Positions 1 to 7,866 of a stretch of DNA of 64,000 nucleotides are shown here, piece by piece; the stretch's first letter is position 1, and each line of letters begins with the position of its first letter. The DNA lies in assembly GCF_026342035.1 (NCBI RefSeq), contig NZ_JAPENM010000005.1, positions 62,001 to 126,000 of the forward strand, written 5' to 3'. The notes below the pieces were generated by a model. That model was not told the DNA's origin. It was given only the letters and a program-made list of their open reading frames with translations, and did no database searches. Source of the stretch: Aldersonia sp. NBC_00410 (lineage in GTDB: Bacteria; Actinomycetota; Actinomycetes; Mycobacteriales; Mycobacteriaceae). The position numbers and the translations under genes were made by a program.

Positions 1-140
1 GCACCCGCGCCTACGTCACCAACTCGAGTTCGAACACGGTGTCGGTGATCCAGCTCGACAGGAGCGCGCCCACCACCACGCCGACCACCACCACACCGAC
101 CACCACCACACCCAAGCCGCCGAAGTTCGGAAGCAGCTAA
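1..140 (+). CDS. YVTN beta-propeller protein, C-terminal end (partial)
   Basis: Only the last 45 codons are in the window, read from position 3 to the TAA at 138-140. The visible start, TRAYVTNSSSNTVSVI, is a classic YVTN-family beta-propeller blade, usually found in secreted or surface proteins. It is followed by a low-complexity tail of Thr and Pro (TTTP repeats) ending KPPKFGSS. The Thr/Pro tail resembles a wall-spanning linker but has no visible anchor. The function of the whole protein cannot be judged from this end. Confidence 0.75.
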   Translation, partial: TRAYVTNSSSNTVSVIQLDRSAPTTTPTTTTPTTTTPKPPKFGSS

Positions 141-545
141 CGCGGTCGTCCCCGCCTCCCGAGCGCGGACAACCAGAGGCACGCGAGGTCTCCGCTCACG
201 CTGCACGTCGTAACGGTCGGTGACGGCGGCGAGGTAGACGGTGCTGCGGTTTGGGCGCACGAAGGGCGAGGCGAAGTCGCCGGGGCAGTCCGTGCCGCCT
301 TCACCGGCTCGGCGGGCCGACTCCAGGCCCTTGTCGATTCTCGTGCTGGACAACCCGACCTGACCCGGATCAAGTCGCAGTTCTATCAAGTCGTCGATGC
401 GGTGAAGTCGACAGTCCCGCAGTCGATGTGGGGCGACATTCTCGACGAGTTGGATCTGGCCGATCAGCCTGAGCTTGCCGAATCTGACGAACATCAGCAA
501 GACAACGAGGCTTTCGAACCCGACGGCTGCGACGACGAGTATTGA
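141..545 (+). pseudogene. 5'-truncated coding remnant, unknown family
   Basis: An open frame in phase with the preceding gene runs from just after its TAA to a TGA at 543-545. It has protein-like composition (FTGSAGRLQALVDSRAGQP in the middle, a very acidic tail ending DGCDDEY). No ATG, GTG or TTG occurs in frame before the GTG at 402, so most of the frame lacks a start. I read it as the 3' part of a gene whose 5' part was lost, perhaps at a rearrangement or element junction. A stop-codon readthrough product of the upstream gene is the alternative. I do not recognise the family. Confidence 0.4.
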
Positions 546-653
546 GATGCCTGGTGTGGCGTACCGCTGAGACGCAGCGCCGATGCCAGTCAGGCGGGTC
601 GATGCATCTCTTACTGCTCGCGGGCCGTCACGATTCTGTGGGCACCGGAGCGG

Positions 654-1259
654 TCAGAGAGTCTTGAGCTTGCCGCACGGGCCGGGCACGTTCGACGTAC
701 TGCGAGAGGTCAGCAGCGTGCGAACGATCTCCTGGTCCGCAGCCGAGAGGCTGGGGTCGATGAAGTCCAGTTCAGATCTGCCAAGTTCGCGCACGCGTCC
801 AGCGAGGGTGGCGTCGTAGACGGTCCGGTCGCCGTTGTGTCCGACTAAGCCGGTGACATGGAGGACCGAGACTGTGAACTTCCTCAGTGTCACCGGAAGG
901 AACCGTGCGGCAAGGACATCGGCGTCACGGAAGTTGGTCCATGCACCTTGGTTTGCGAGCACACATTCTGCGTCGGAGTGCGTGGCGCTCTCGCCGATCT
1001 TGGTTCGGTTGAGGTACGGCTCCGGTGCGATGCCGGTTGAGAGTGCCTGCTGCAAGACCGGGTAATTGCCGTCCGAGTAGAGCAGTGGGTAGCTCGCCAT
1101 CGTGAGTAGTCGGCTCGCGTCGAGATCGGGCAGGTAGCCCGAGTCGAGGAGGAACTGCACGCTTGCGTCCGCTGTGCCGAGCAGTTCTGCTGCCTTCTGT
1201 CGACTGACGGTCAGGTTTGCCTTCGGGGCGGAAGCCTGCTGAATAAGCTTCGGGGCCAT
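654..1259 (-). CDS. Hypothetical protein with N-terminal HTH-like segment
   Basis: 201 residues, starting at an ATG with GAGAGG about 6 bases upstream. Residues about 17-50 (TVSRQKAAELLG, then VQFLLDSGYLP) look like the helix-turn-helix of excisionase or MerR-like DNA-binding domains. The remaining 150 residues match nothing I recognise. The AT-rich segment before the start holds a perfect 10-bp palindrome at 1325-1334 that could be its operator. It lies at the left of the nuclease-rich accessory region and is transcribed in the same direction as the three genes to its right, after a 350-bp gap. A regulatory or DNA-binding role is an inference from the HTH-like segment only. Confidence 0.6.
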   Translation of the reverse strand: MAPKLIQQASAPKANLTVSRQKAAELLGTADASVQFLLDSGYLPDLDASRLLTMASYPLLYSDGNYPVLQQALSTGIAPEPYLNRTKIGESATHSDAECVLANQGAWTNFRDADVLAARFLPVTLRKFTVSVLHVTGLVGHNGDRTVYDATLAGRVRELGRSELDFIDPSLSAADQEIVRTLLTSRSTSNVPGPCGKLKTL

Positions 1260-1615
1260 GTTCGATCCTCTCGCTGCGGTGTGTGCTGAGAACGAAGCTT
1301 ACATCGATAGATATAGATTGTCTACTACTAGTAGATACTGCCCTACGAGGTGGTTTTGCTCTACGAGATGATCGGGCCAAGCCAGGTGCGAGGGATCCGT
1401 CGTCGTCGACTTCGAGCGAGCGGAGGGCTAAGCCCTGGTCAACCGCCTCGCGACCTTGCTCGGCAGCCATCGGAGCACCAAAGGGGACGGTCCAATGAGC
1501 GTCCGCTCAACACGGTCGCCGATCACGACGTCGTCGGCCCGAACGCCTGGCCCATACCGAGGAGTAGCCGCGATCCTCGATGGAATCGCGTTGCTGGCGG
1601 GTATCGCGGACGCGA
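1260..1615. other. Intergenic region with AT-rich promoter-like segment
   Basis: No convincing gene. The part next to the 654-1259 gene (about 1300-1340) is much richer in A and T than its surroundings and contains the palindrome listed separately. The short motif CTACGAG occurs twice, near 1343 and 1361. The rest shows nothing I can name. Confidence 0.4.
1325..1334. promoter_or_regulatory. Perfect palindrome CTACTAGTAG, possible operator
   Basis: The 10-bp perfect palindrome CTACTAGTAG sits in an AT-rich stretch about 65 bases upstream of the start at 1259. The location suits an operator for the HTH-like protein encoded there, possibly autoregulatory. Only the symmetry and position are seen; binding is inferred. 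Confidence 0.3.
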
Positions 1616-2239
1616 TCAAAAGGGGCGATCAAGTCGCCGAACGAGTTGCACTTGGTCACAGTGGTGGCCTCCAATCGGCAGGGCATAGTCAATCGCACGG
1701 CTGTGGACCGACCGCAGGAACTCCAGCCGCGCCATGGGTGTGCGGCCCGTCGCGGCGATCATCGCCTCCCGCAGTGGATGATGACTCGCAATCAGGCGCT
1801 CATTGCGCTGGAACAACGACTCCAGGAAGTCGCCGTGCGCCAACTGGTGGAACTTTCCATCGGGACCTCGGTTGCACACCGCGCAGGCCAGCACCAGGTT
1901 CCAGACATCGTCCAGATCTAGGAACAGTCCCCGACTCATCAACATGTGGGGGAAGAAGTGGTCGACGTCGGCGGAGTGTTCGAGGCCGAGGAGCGGCGTG
2001 ACCGGAGCGCCGCAGTAGAAGCATCGGCTGGCCTGGTACCCGCTCAGCGACGGACGCACCCAGGTGATGCTGCGGCGATGATCGAGCATGCCGCGCACGA
2101 TCATCTCGCTGGGGCGGTCGTACTCCACGCGCAGAACCGCTCCCGTAGAGCGCCTTTCATCCCATATGGACTCCACCAGCCGCCAGCGCGACTCGGCCTC
2201 CGCCTGGAGCAGGTTATTGCGGTCGAGTTCGGCGAGCAC
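1616..2239 (-). CDS. HNH endonuclease, possibly 5'-truncated
   Basis: 207 residues from a GTG. An HNH nuclease core is clear: CFYCG (zinc pair 1) near residue 73, DVDHFFPHML (catalytic His) near 91, and LACAVCNRGPDGKF (zinc pair 2, with the CxxC-N pattern) near 118. The start overlaps the end of the upstream endonuclease/exonuclease/phosphatase gene by 26 bases, so the two are probably co-translated. The same frame stays open for nine more codons upstream (QWTFVYPY) to a TGA at 2264-2266 without a start codon, and this segment looks coding. The gene may therefore have lost its original 5' end and now depends on the GTG at 2239. The substrate is unknown; these families cut DNA, often in mobile or defence contexts. 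Confidence 0.8.
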   Translation of the reverse strand: MLAELDRNNLLQAEAESRWRLVESIWDERRSTGAVLRVEYDRPSEMIVRGMLDHRRSITWVRPSLSGYQASRCFYCGAPVTPLLGLEHSADVDHFFPHMLMSRGLFLDLDDVWNLVLACAVCNRGPDGKFHQLAHGDFLESLFQRNERLIASHHPLREAMIAATGRTPMARLEFLRSVHSRAIDYALPIGGHHCDQVQLVRRLDRPF

Positions 2240-3011
2240 GTAGGGGTAGACGAAGGTCCACTGTCATGGGGCTGTGATCGCTGTGAGCGATCCAGTCTGC
2301 ATGCGCCCCCATCGCGACGGCTTCAATCGCATCGGATGGGGACACGAAGGTGTAGTCGATGTGGTATGTCGTGTCCGCGTTCTTCATCCACCACAGCGTG
2401 GGGTGCGACTCTGCTCCACGCGCAGATCCGTGGTGAACGTGGTAGGCGCTGACGAACCCCCGCACCTCTAACTGGTCCATGAAGTCGCCGAACTTCGCGC
2501 GCTTGGTGGGCTTGTCCCAGTACACGGAGTTGTTGAAGTCGCCGCTGATGAGGACGAGGTCTGCATCTCCGGAGAGGAACTCTTCATAGTGCGGGAGCGA
2601 GGAGCGGCAGGCTCCCATCTTTCTTGCGGATGGATGCCCGCTGCCTCTGTGGTTCATGTCCCACACCGCAAGAATCCGGATGTTCGCTGGCCCGGTCAGG
2701 TGCACCGGCATGACCCACTGGTAGCCGGGGTCGTAGCCGTCATCGATGCGAAGTTGCCAACCATTGAAGGCGACGACCGACAAACCTTTGTTGGGGTTGG
2801 CACCAATCCATTGCACGGAACTCGCCCCAATCGCCTCTAGCGCAGTTCGCGTCGAGGCAGTGTTGGCCGACTCGGGTAGGACCGCCATCGTCGGTTTCAA
2901 GCTAGCCAGCAGGTGGGCCTTGCGGTGGAGGGACATGGCGACGTTCCACTCGACGAGTCGAACGTTGATCGTGGAAGACACGGCTCGAAGGATGTCACCC
3001 GGCTCCGACAC
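2214..3011 (-). CDS. Endonuclease/exonuclease/phosphatase-fold protein
   Basis: About 265 residues. The metal-dependent EEP nuclease fold shows its usual order of motifs: VEWNVA near the N terminus, a conserved Glu in AVLPES, GDFNNS in the middle (Asp-Phe-Asn), HIDYTFV, and the C-terminal SDHSPM with the catalytic Asp-His. I prefer the GTG at 3011 because GAGGTGG lies 7-8 bases before it; a GTG at 3032 lacks such a site. EEP enzymes hydrolyse phosphodiesters in DNA, RNA or lipids, and the DNA-nuclease neighbours suggest a nucleic acid substrate. It lies between a small HTH protein and an HNH nuclease in a compact same-strand cluster. Confidence 0.8.
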   Translation of the reverse strand: MSEPGDILRAVSSTINVRLVEWNVAMSLHRKAHLLASLKPTMAVLPESANTASTRTALEAIGASSVQWIGANPNKGLSVVAFNGWQLRIDDGYDPGYQWVMPVHLTGPANIRILAVWDMNHRGSGHPSARKMGACRSSLPHYEEFLSGDADLVLISGDFNNSVYWDKPTKRAKFGDFMDQLEVRGFVSAYHVHHGSARGAESHPTLWWMKNADTTYHIDYTFVSPSDAIEAVAMGAHADWIAHSDHSPMTVDLRLPLRARRTRPQ

Positions 3012-3059
3012 GTTGCACCCACCTCGTTCCACAACCTGGCGTCTCTTAGCGGACCATCA

Positions 3060-3251
3060 CTATCGCCGACCCGCCAACCAGATCCTGGGATCGGGGTTCC
3101 ACTCGTCTATGGTCAAGGGCAGCCAACCCTTGTGTACGCCGATCTGAGCATCAGACGGAGGCTGATCCGAGGCAAGGGACTTCACCCCCGCCAGACCGAG
3201 ATGTTCGGCGACTTCGGAGCGGCTTAGGAAAACGTGCGATTGGGTGGTCAT
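3060..3251 (-). CDS. Small HTH protein, excisionase/regulator-like
   Basis: 63 residues from the ATG at 3251. FLSRSEVAEHLGLAGVKSL is a helix-turn-helix of the excisionase/phage-regulator type, followed by IDEWNPDPRIWLAGRR, a tail typical of small DNA-binding proteins that place a protein on a site (W...AGR). It is 48 bases upstream of the EEP nuclease gene on the same strand, so it probably heads a three-gene unit with the EEP and HNH nucleases and may regulate it. An upstream in-frame ATG at 3371 would add 40 unlikely Pro/Thr-rich residues and was not chosen. Confidence 0.6.
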   Translation of the reverse strand: MTTQSHVFLSRSEVAEHLGLAGVKSLASDQPPSDAQIGVHKGWLPLTIDEWNPDPRIWLAGRR

Positions 3252-3514
3252 CCTTCGGTTGACGGTAATCGTCGTAGTCGCGCGCGGCGTCCCTGGAGGC
3301 GCGGCGGGGTTGTGGGTCCGACTGCACGGCAGTTCCGGCAACTCGTTATCGGGGCCGATCCTCACCGGCATTCGGTTATTCCTGTTGCTATTTAGCCGAC
3401 GTCTTGCACGACGCGTTCTTCCTGACAGTTTCCGGCGCGGTAGCGTTGTCGCGTGCGCAGGACGGTAATTAGCCGGGTGATGGAATCACCAGATATTCGG
3501 CCCGGCACCTGGGG

Positions 3515-4042
3515 TCAGATTCGGCGCGGACGATTATCCAATGCCCAAAAACATGCCTCAATGCGGGCGATTGTCTCTGATATGGACGCAGTCAGAAGGG
3601 TGTAGTCCTGGTCTTGATGGTTCCTCCCACCGGCAGCTTCGTGGTCGTGCATTACTGCGATGCCGTGGTTCGACCGCAGGCCAGACAGGCAAACGAGAAC
3701 CTTGTCGACTCTCTTCCTGACCGGATCCCATCCGTCATCGACACCTAGATTTGAACAAATCGCAAACAGTCGGTCCCAGCCCGATATGGAGGCTGGCAAT
3801 ACCCCTCCAGCGATATCCATGACCAATATGCGACGGTGAATGTCGCGGAGCAGCGACTCACAATCTGCCTTGATTTGAGTCATGTGTGCTCGGATTTCGG
3901 CACTGGTACCGTCTTCGACCGAGTTCTTGTGTCGGCGGACCATAGACAGCCTGCCGGAAGTCGCGACATACCAACCGGCGAACCAGCCGACAGCCCCGGC
4001 AATTAGCGGCGCTAGCCATGAGTGCATCTGGAAATTATGCAC
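3515..4042 (-). CDS. Membrane-anchored hypothetical protein
   Basis: 175 residues. One membrane segment lies at about residues 10-27 (APLIAGAVGWFAGWYVATSG) and is followed by a basic stretch (RRHK), so the bulk should be cytoplasmic. The rest is mainly helical with no motif I recognise; it includes a DHEAAGGRNHQDQD patch rich in His, Asp and Gln. It is a monocistronic gene between the HTH-EEP-HNH unit and the divergent serine recombinase. A single-pass anchor with a soluble domain is common among effector or sensor proteins of defence islands, but nothing here proves that role. Confidence 0.6.
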   Translation of the reverse strand: MHNFQMHSWLAPLIAGAVGWFAGWYVATSGRLSMVRRHKNSVEDGTSAEIRAHMTQIKADCESLLRDIHRRILVMDIAGGVLPASISGWDRLFAICSNLGVDDGWDPVRKRVDKVLVCLSGLRSNHGIAVMHDHEAAGGRNHQDQDYTLLTASISETIARIEACFWALDNRPRRI

Positions 4043-4220
4043 TCATGGGTGAACCCGCTGAGAGTGAAGCCGACGCAGCGCATTCCTCTCTCAGCGGAAC
4101 CCAGACGTGGCACCGCCGCTCCTAGGATCTGGTCCGCCTGTCTCGAAAACGATCGCGACGACTCGCGGGCCATCGCTACCTCACCTAGCGGAACCCCGCC
4201 GCCGAGTGTTTTGAAAACCA

Positions 4221-4271
4221 GTCTCATAACCTGGTAGTATCAAAACCCAGATCAGAACGGGATTATGAGAC
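4221..4271. repeat. Inverted repeat upstream of serine recombinase, possible res site
   Basis: GTCTCATAA at 4221-4229 is repeated in inverse orientation as TTATGAGAC at 4263-4271, with flanking CC/GG bases extending the similarity to about 14 positions. The pair brackets the start region of the recombinase gene. Resolvases of this family commonly bind such repeats beside their own gene, both to recombine and to repress themselves. The repeat is seen; its role is inferred. Confidence 0.4.
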
Positions 4272-4282
4272 AGGAGCGGTAG

Positions 4283-4852
4283 TTGGCAGTTATTGGGTAC
4301 GCAAGGGTGTCGACCGCCGACCAGAACATGAAGCTTCAAGTCGATGCGCTGCGTGAGGCTGGAGTTGACCGCGTGTTCCGCGATCAGGGCGTCAGTGGTT
4401 CGACCTCGGCTCGACCCGGTCTCGATGCTTGCCTCGACCATCTCCGCGAAGGCGACGTGCTCACCGTCTGGAAGCTCGACCGACTCGGACGGAACACCCA
4501 ACATGTACTCGCAGTCATCGATGCGCTTGCATCACGGGGGATCGGATTCCGCAGCCTGACAGAAGGTCTGCACACCGAGGGTCCGATGGGCAAGGCGATG
4601 CTCACGATCATGGCCGCGTTCGCCCAACTCGAGCGCGACACCATGATCGAGCGCACCCGCGCCGGGCTGGCCGCTGCCGCCGCTAACGGGCGGAAGGGTG
4701 GACGTCCCCGCAAGGTCGACGACGCCGACGCGGCCAAAGCCCGCAGTCTCCGCGACAAGGGCATCACAGCCACCGACATCGCGAAGATGCTGGGCGTCTC
4801 CCGCGCCACCGTGTACCGCTACCTCTCCCGCGGCGAGCCGCTATCCGCCTGA
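4283..4852 (+). CDS. Serine recombinase (resolvase/invertase)
   Basis: 189 residues from a TTG preceded by CAGGAGCGG. The catalytic N-terminal domain carries YARVSTADQN with the nucleophile Ser10, then DQGVSG, LDRLGRN and the MGKAMLTIMAAFAQLERD helix region with conserved Glu-Arg. A Hin-type DNA-binding domain follows (GRPRKV, then an HTH around KMLGVSRATVYRYL). Length matches the resolvase/invertase group. It stands alone in the accessory region and faces the gene at 4893-5699 tail to tail. It probably acts on the inverted repeat overlapping its promoter; it could be a resolution system or a stray transposon gene. Confidence 0.9.
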   Translation: MAVIGYARVSTADQNMKLQVDALREAGVDRVFRDQGVSGSTSARPGLDACLDHLREGDVLTVWKLDRLGRNTQHVLAVIDALASRGIGFRSLTEGLHTEGPMGKAMLTIMAAFAQLERDTMIERTRAGLAAAAANGRKGGRPRKVDDADAAKARSLRDKGITATDIAKMLGVSRATVYRYLSRGEPLSA

Positions 4853-4892
4853 GACTCTCGACTCCTACTCAGGCGGATGCCATCGGAATGAA

Positions 4893-5699
4893 CTAGTCGG
4901 CGGTGCCGCCCAATTCGCAGATGTCCTCACCCGGCGATCTCCAGACCGCAGGATCGAGCGCAGCGAGGCCGCCGGGACTGGGGTGACCGGGCACCGGTGT
5001 ACCGATCGGCGCGGTAAATGCCCGAACGGGTTCGTCCAGCCTGGTCGTCGTCACAGCCACATTGCTTGTCAACACCTCGGGATCGACGACCAGCAGCCCG
5101 CTGTCAATCAGACCTTTCATCATGATCTGGGTGTAGATCACGCGGTCACAGATACGTGCGATCCCAGGGGCGGCGGCGTAGTACCGGTGGTCAATATCGA
5201 GGTCGCGAATGGCGGGCGCGGTAGGCGACTGCGCATGGATGACATCGCCGTATAGCCAGGCGTACATCAGCTTTCGGTCGGTGACCGACCCGCTCGGTGT
5301 CTCCACCCAGTAAGCCTGCGCGGCCAGGTTGGCGTCGATCACCTGACGCCAATAGTCATGCCACCAAGCCAGGTCGATCTCGTCGCTGAGAGTGTCGGCC
5401 CCGACGACTTCCTCAAGGGCATTGAGGGCTTTCTCGTAGTAGATCGGTTCCTTGCGGAGGATCAGCGGTCGGACCCGGCTCGCGAGCGACTCCAGGGCCT
5501 CCTCTGGCGGGTACTCGGCTTGGATGCGGTGCGTCTCATCACCCGTCTTCCTGTCAACCGTGACAAGGAGAGTGAACTCGCCGGAGTGCAGCTTCGACAT
5601 CACGGCGGCCTGCTCTCGGATCAGAGAATGAGCCAGCACCCTTCGGGTTCGCAGCAGGAACCCCTCAACAACGGTTCGGGCCGTCTGCTTCCGTGCCAT
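4893..5699 (-). CDS. Hypothetical protein of the accessory region
   Basis: 268 residues from the ATG at 5699 (MARKQTARTVVEGFLLRTRR). An upstream start at 5813 would add a low-quality Ser/Gly-rich leader. The protein has a charged helical N-terminal part, a Trp/Tyr-rich middle (DLAWWHDYWRQVIDANLAAQAYWVE, quoted around residues 115-140) and a Pro/Gly-rich C terminus. No signal peptide, membrane segment or known motif is visible. It is a likely cargo gene of the mobile element, function unknown. Confidence 0.55.
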   Translation of the reverse strand: MARKQTARTVVEGFLLRTRRVLAHSLIREQAAVMSKLHSGEFTLLVTVDRKTGDETHRIQAEYPPEEALESLASRVRPLILRKEPIYYEKALNALEEVVGADTLSDEIDLAWWHDYWRQVIDANLAAQAYWVETPSGSVTDRKLMYAWLYGDVIHAQSPTAPAIRDLDIDHRYYAAAPGIARICDRVIYTQIMMKGLIDSGLLVVDPEVLTSNVAVTTTRLDEPVRAFTAPIGTPVPGHPSPGGLAALDPAVWRSPGEDICELGGTAD

Positions 5700-5992
5700 A
5701 GGCGCGCACTCTATGTGCCCGCTCCGACAACTTGACCCAGCCCAAGCAACGGAAATTGCCAGTTGTCCATCCGGCGACGGGATTGATCGACCGGACTGAG
5801 CGGGACCGGACAAATGCCACCGGCCCGATCGCCGTCGCGCCTACGGTCCGAGGCCGGGATCCCGCACGAGGCCAGCGCCGATCTGGGTTCTCGACGTGCT
5901 GCTTCGGATGGCCTACCGGCGGCGTTGAACTCCACGACCACTTGTCAAAGTAGTTCCACGTAGGACAATCCCGGCCCGTTCGCGGGTGGCGA

Positions 5993-6286
5993 TCACAGCG
6001 CGTCAACTGCAACGAATGTCCAGCCCAATTGCCCGAGGTCGTAGCTGCCGTCGCCCGAGGCCCGGACCCTTTCGTAGAACTCGGGTTCCTGTCCCGGCTG
6101 AACGTCGATGGCTGGCGTACCGAGCCATAGGCCGCTGCCTTCCCATCGGTGGGGTTCACCGCTGGCCGCGAGCATTTGATCGAGCACGTCGCGACTGACC
6201 ACAGGTGTGGCCCAGCCGTTCCACGGCTCGCCGAACCGAAGTGCTGGCCAAGTCCGTTCGGGCAGAGCATCGAGACCGAATTGCAT
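5993..6286 (-). CDS. Small hypothetical protein
   Basis: 97 residues from the ATG at 6286, preceded by GCTGGGGGC. A longer form from 6352 (119 residues) would add a hydrophobic leader beginning MIRHVPILMAILTVGAVW; this cannot be excluded and would make it a secreted or membrane protein. The core is acidic with several Trp residues (TWPALRFGEPWNGWATP). No family recognised. It lies alone between two accessory genes. Confidence 0.4.
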   Translation of the reverse strand: MQFGLDALPERTWPALRFGEPWNGWATPVVSRDVLDQMLAASGEPHRWEGSGLWLGTPAIDVQPGQEPEFYERVRASGDGSYDLGQLGWTFVAVDAL

Positions 6287-6421
6287 GCCCCCAGCATGCC
6301 AAACCGCGCCGACAGTCAGGATTGCCATGAGAATGGGCACATGGCGGATCACATCTCCCGCGCTGGCCGCTCACGCAAGGCGGCGATCCGGTCCACGGAC
6401 ACCAAGCTCGAACTCGCGAAG

Positions 6422-6904
6422 TCATAGCTTGTCCGACAACCTTTTGATCTTTGAAGCAATGAGTGCCATTGCAATGACGCCGACCTCGTCGTAGAGGGCT
6501 TCCGCGACATCCCTTAAGTCGCCCTTGGGCTTGTAGCCATATTTTCCGAGGAATGCCTGCATACGGGTATACCGGTCACTTGCCTCCGCACCGGCCTGCT
6601 GAATCATGAAGTCTTTCCAGTCGCGACCCTGCTTAGCGGCGTTGCAAGGACTGCACGCTGGAACGATGTTGCCCCACGCATGGAGACCGAGGCTGGACTT
6701 GTTCATCGGAATGAGGTGGTCCTGTGCGGTGGCGGGTGCTGCGTTGCAATAACAGCAGTTTCCGTCGAAGAACTCCTTGACGGTTGCGAAGTCGTTGCGG
6801 CCCCCGTATGGGGTTAGACCCCGTTCTTTGTCGTACTCCGCACCCATCTCCTGGAGGAAGATTCTCAGTGCGGTGTTTGCAATGTCAGCCCTGCCACGCG
6901 CCAT
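6422..6904 (-). CDS. HNH endonuclease
   Basis: 160 residues. The HNH core reads CCYCNAAPATAQDHLIPMN (zinc Cys pair, then the catalytic Asp-His) followed by NIVPACSPCNAAKQGRDW (second Cys pair with the Asn). The N-terminal 45 residues (ANTALRIFLQEMGAEYDKERG) are helical and probably help DNA binding. The fold resembles the small HNH nucleases common in phages and in restriction or defence loci. No methylase is adjacent, so a classic restriction-modification role is not supported. It is the second HNH nuclease in this accessory region. Confidence 0.85.
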   Translation of the reverse strand: MARGRADIANTALRIFLQEMGAEYDKERGLTPYGGRNDFATVKEFFDGNCCYCNAAPATAQDHLIPMNKSSLGLHAWGNIVPACSPCNAAKQGRDWKDFMIQQAGAEASDRYTRMQAFLGKYGYKPKGDLRDVAEALYDEVGVIAMALIASKIKRLSDKL

Positions 6905-6996
6905 AGCGAGCAGCCTATTGCTCGTTGAGCAGGAGAGTTACACGGATGGCCTCGTCGACCTCTTGTGGGGTTTGGTGCACACAGACCTTTCGGGCT

Positions 6997-7191
6997 TCAG
7001 ATGAGGGATCCAATTCCTCCGACCGCCTCGATCGCCCGCCTGAAGCGCACATTTTGATCGAGCAGCCAGTCGAGCATTGCGGGCCATTGATCAACGTCGG
7101 CAACGTCGTTGAACGCCGAAGTGACGCTGACTCGGGATGCTTTCCGGCCAGGCATCATGTCCCACACGGCGTCTCTGGTCGATTCGGCCAC
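6997..7191 (-). pseudogene. Short ORF, possible C-terminal remnant of a DUF4268-like protein
   Basis: 64 residues from a GTG. The stretch DQWPAMLDWLLDQNVRFRRA resembles the W..hhxWL..hhxxFhxx ending of DUF4268-type proteins, which are normally several times longer and often lie in defence loci. The frame is open for only 12 more codons upstream. This points to the 3' leftover of a deleted gene. The family assignment is a recollection of sequence pattern and is uncertain. Confidence 0.3.
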
Positions 7192-7291
7192 GGTGACAGA
7201 CTCGAGTACAGATACCCATATCGCCGATTACCGGAACTGGCGCGCAAGCGGCGGTAGCTTGGCCACATCACCTAGCACCGGAAAGGAAAAC

Positions 7292-7783
7292 GTGACAAAG
7301 AACGAATGGATTGTCGATCCGCAGCGGGTTGTCGAGACCACTCAGGTGGGTATGACGGCACTCTCGTCCGAGGACGTGGCTCTGCTTCAAACGCTCATCG
7401 GCGAACATGTCCAATCGGGTCCCACGCCTGCGTCTCGGGATCTGATTCCGCATATAGCCGAACACGTCGGGTACGTACTTCCGGCGTTGATCGCCGACCC
7501 ACGCGCCGCCGACTGCCTGCGTCAACTCAACGCGGCGTTCGGCGTCATCGACATACCACCGGAGACCGGCCAGGACCTGACGCCACTTGCGGCGGTGTCC
7601 GGTAACGACACTCACGACGGCAGCACCGACGGGTCGCCGGATCCGGCGGTTATTCCCTGGGGTCCCATCGCCCTTGGCGTGGGAGCGGCGGCCATCACCT
7701 TCTACATAACGGCGGAAGCAATTTATCAATATTGCACCGATGTCCATCCTGAGCCGGGAGAGTCCGCCTCTCTACGCTGTTGA
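7292..7783 (+). CDS. Hypothetical protein with C-terminal membrane segment
   Basis: 163 residues from the GTG at 7292, chosen because GGAAAGGAAAA precedes it. The N-terminal 90 residues are helical (TALSSEDVALLQTLIGEHV, then DLIPHIAEHVGYVLPALIAD). A Ser/Asp/Gly-rich linker leads to one membrane segment (WGPIALGVGAAAITFYITAE) and a short Cys-containing tail ending SLRC. This is a tail-anchored layout. It is 83 bases upstream of a GIY-YIG nuclease on the same strand. I know no family with this sequence. Confidence 0.55.
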   Translation: MTKNEWIVDPQRVVETTQVGMTALSSEDVALLQTLIGEHVQSGPTPASRDLIPHIAEHVGYVLPALIADPRAADCLRQLNAAFGVIDIPPETGQDLTPLAAVSGNDTHDGSTDGSPDPAVIPWGPIALGVGAAAITFYITAEAIYQYCTDVHPEPGESASLRC

Positions 7784-7866
7784 TTCGGCAAACCCGCTGA
7801 GGGTCCGCGTACCCCGGCCCGGCAAAGCCAACCTCCGATCCGCTGGCCACAAGTAGCCTCGCATCC

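Noticed and set aside
4893-5813. Longer start at 5813 for the hypothetical protein
   Set aside because: The extra 38 residues are low-complexity and overlap a spacer; the ATG at 5699 starts a clean basic helix.
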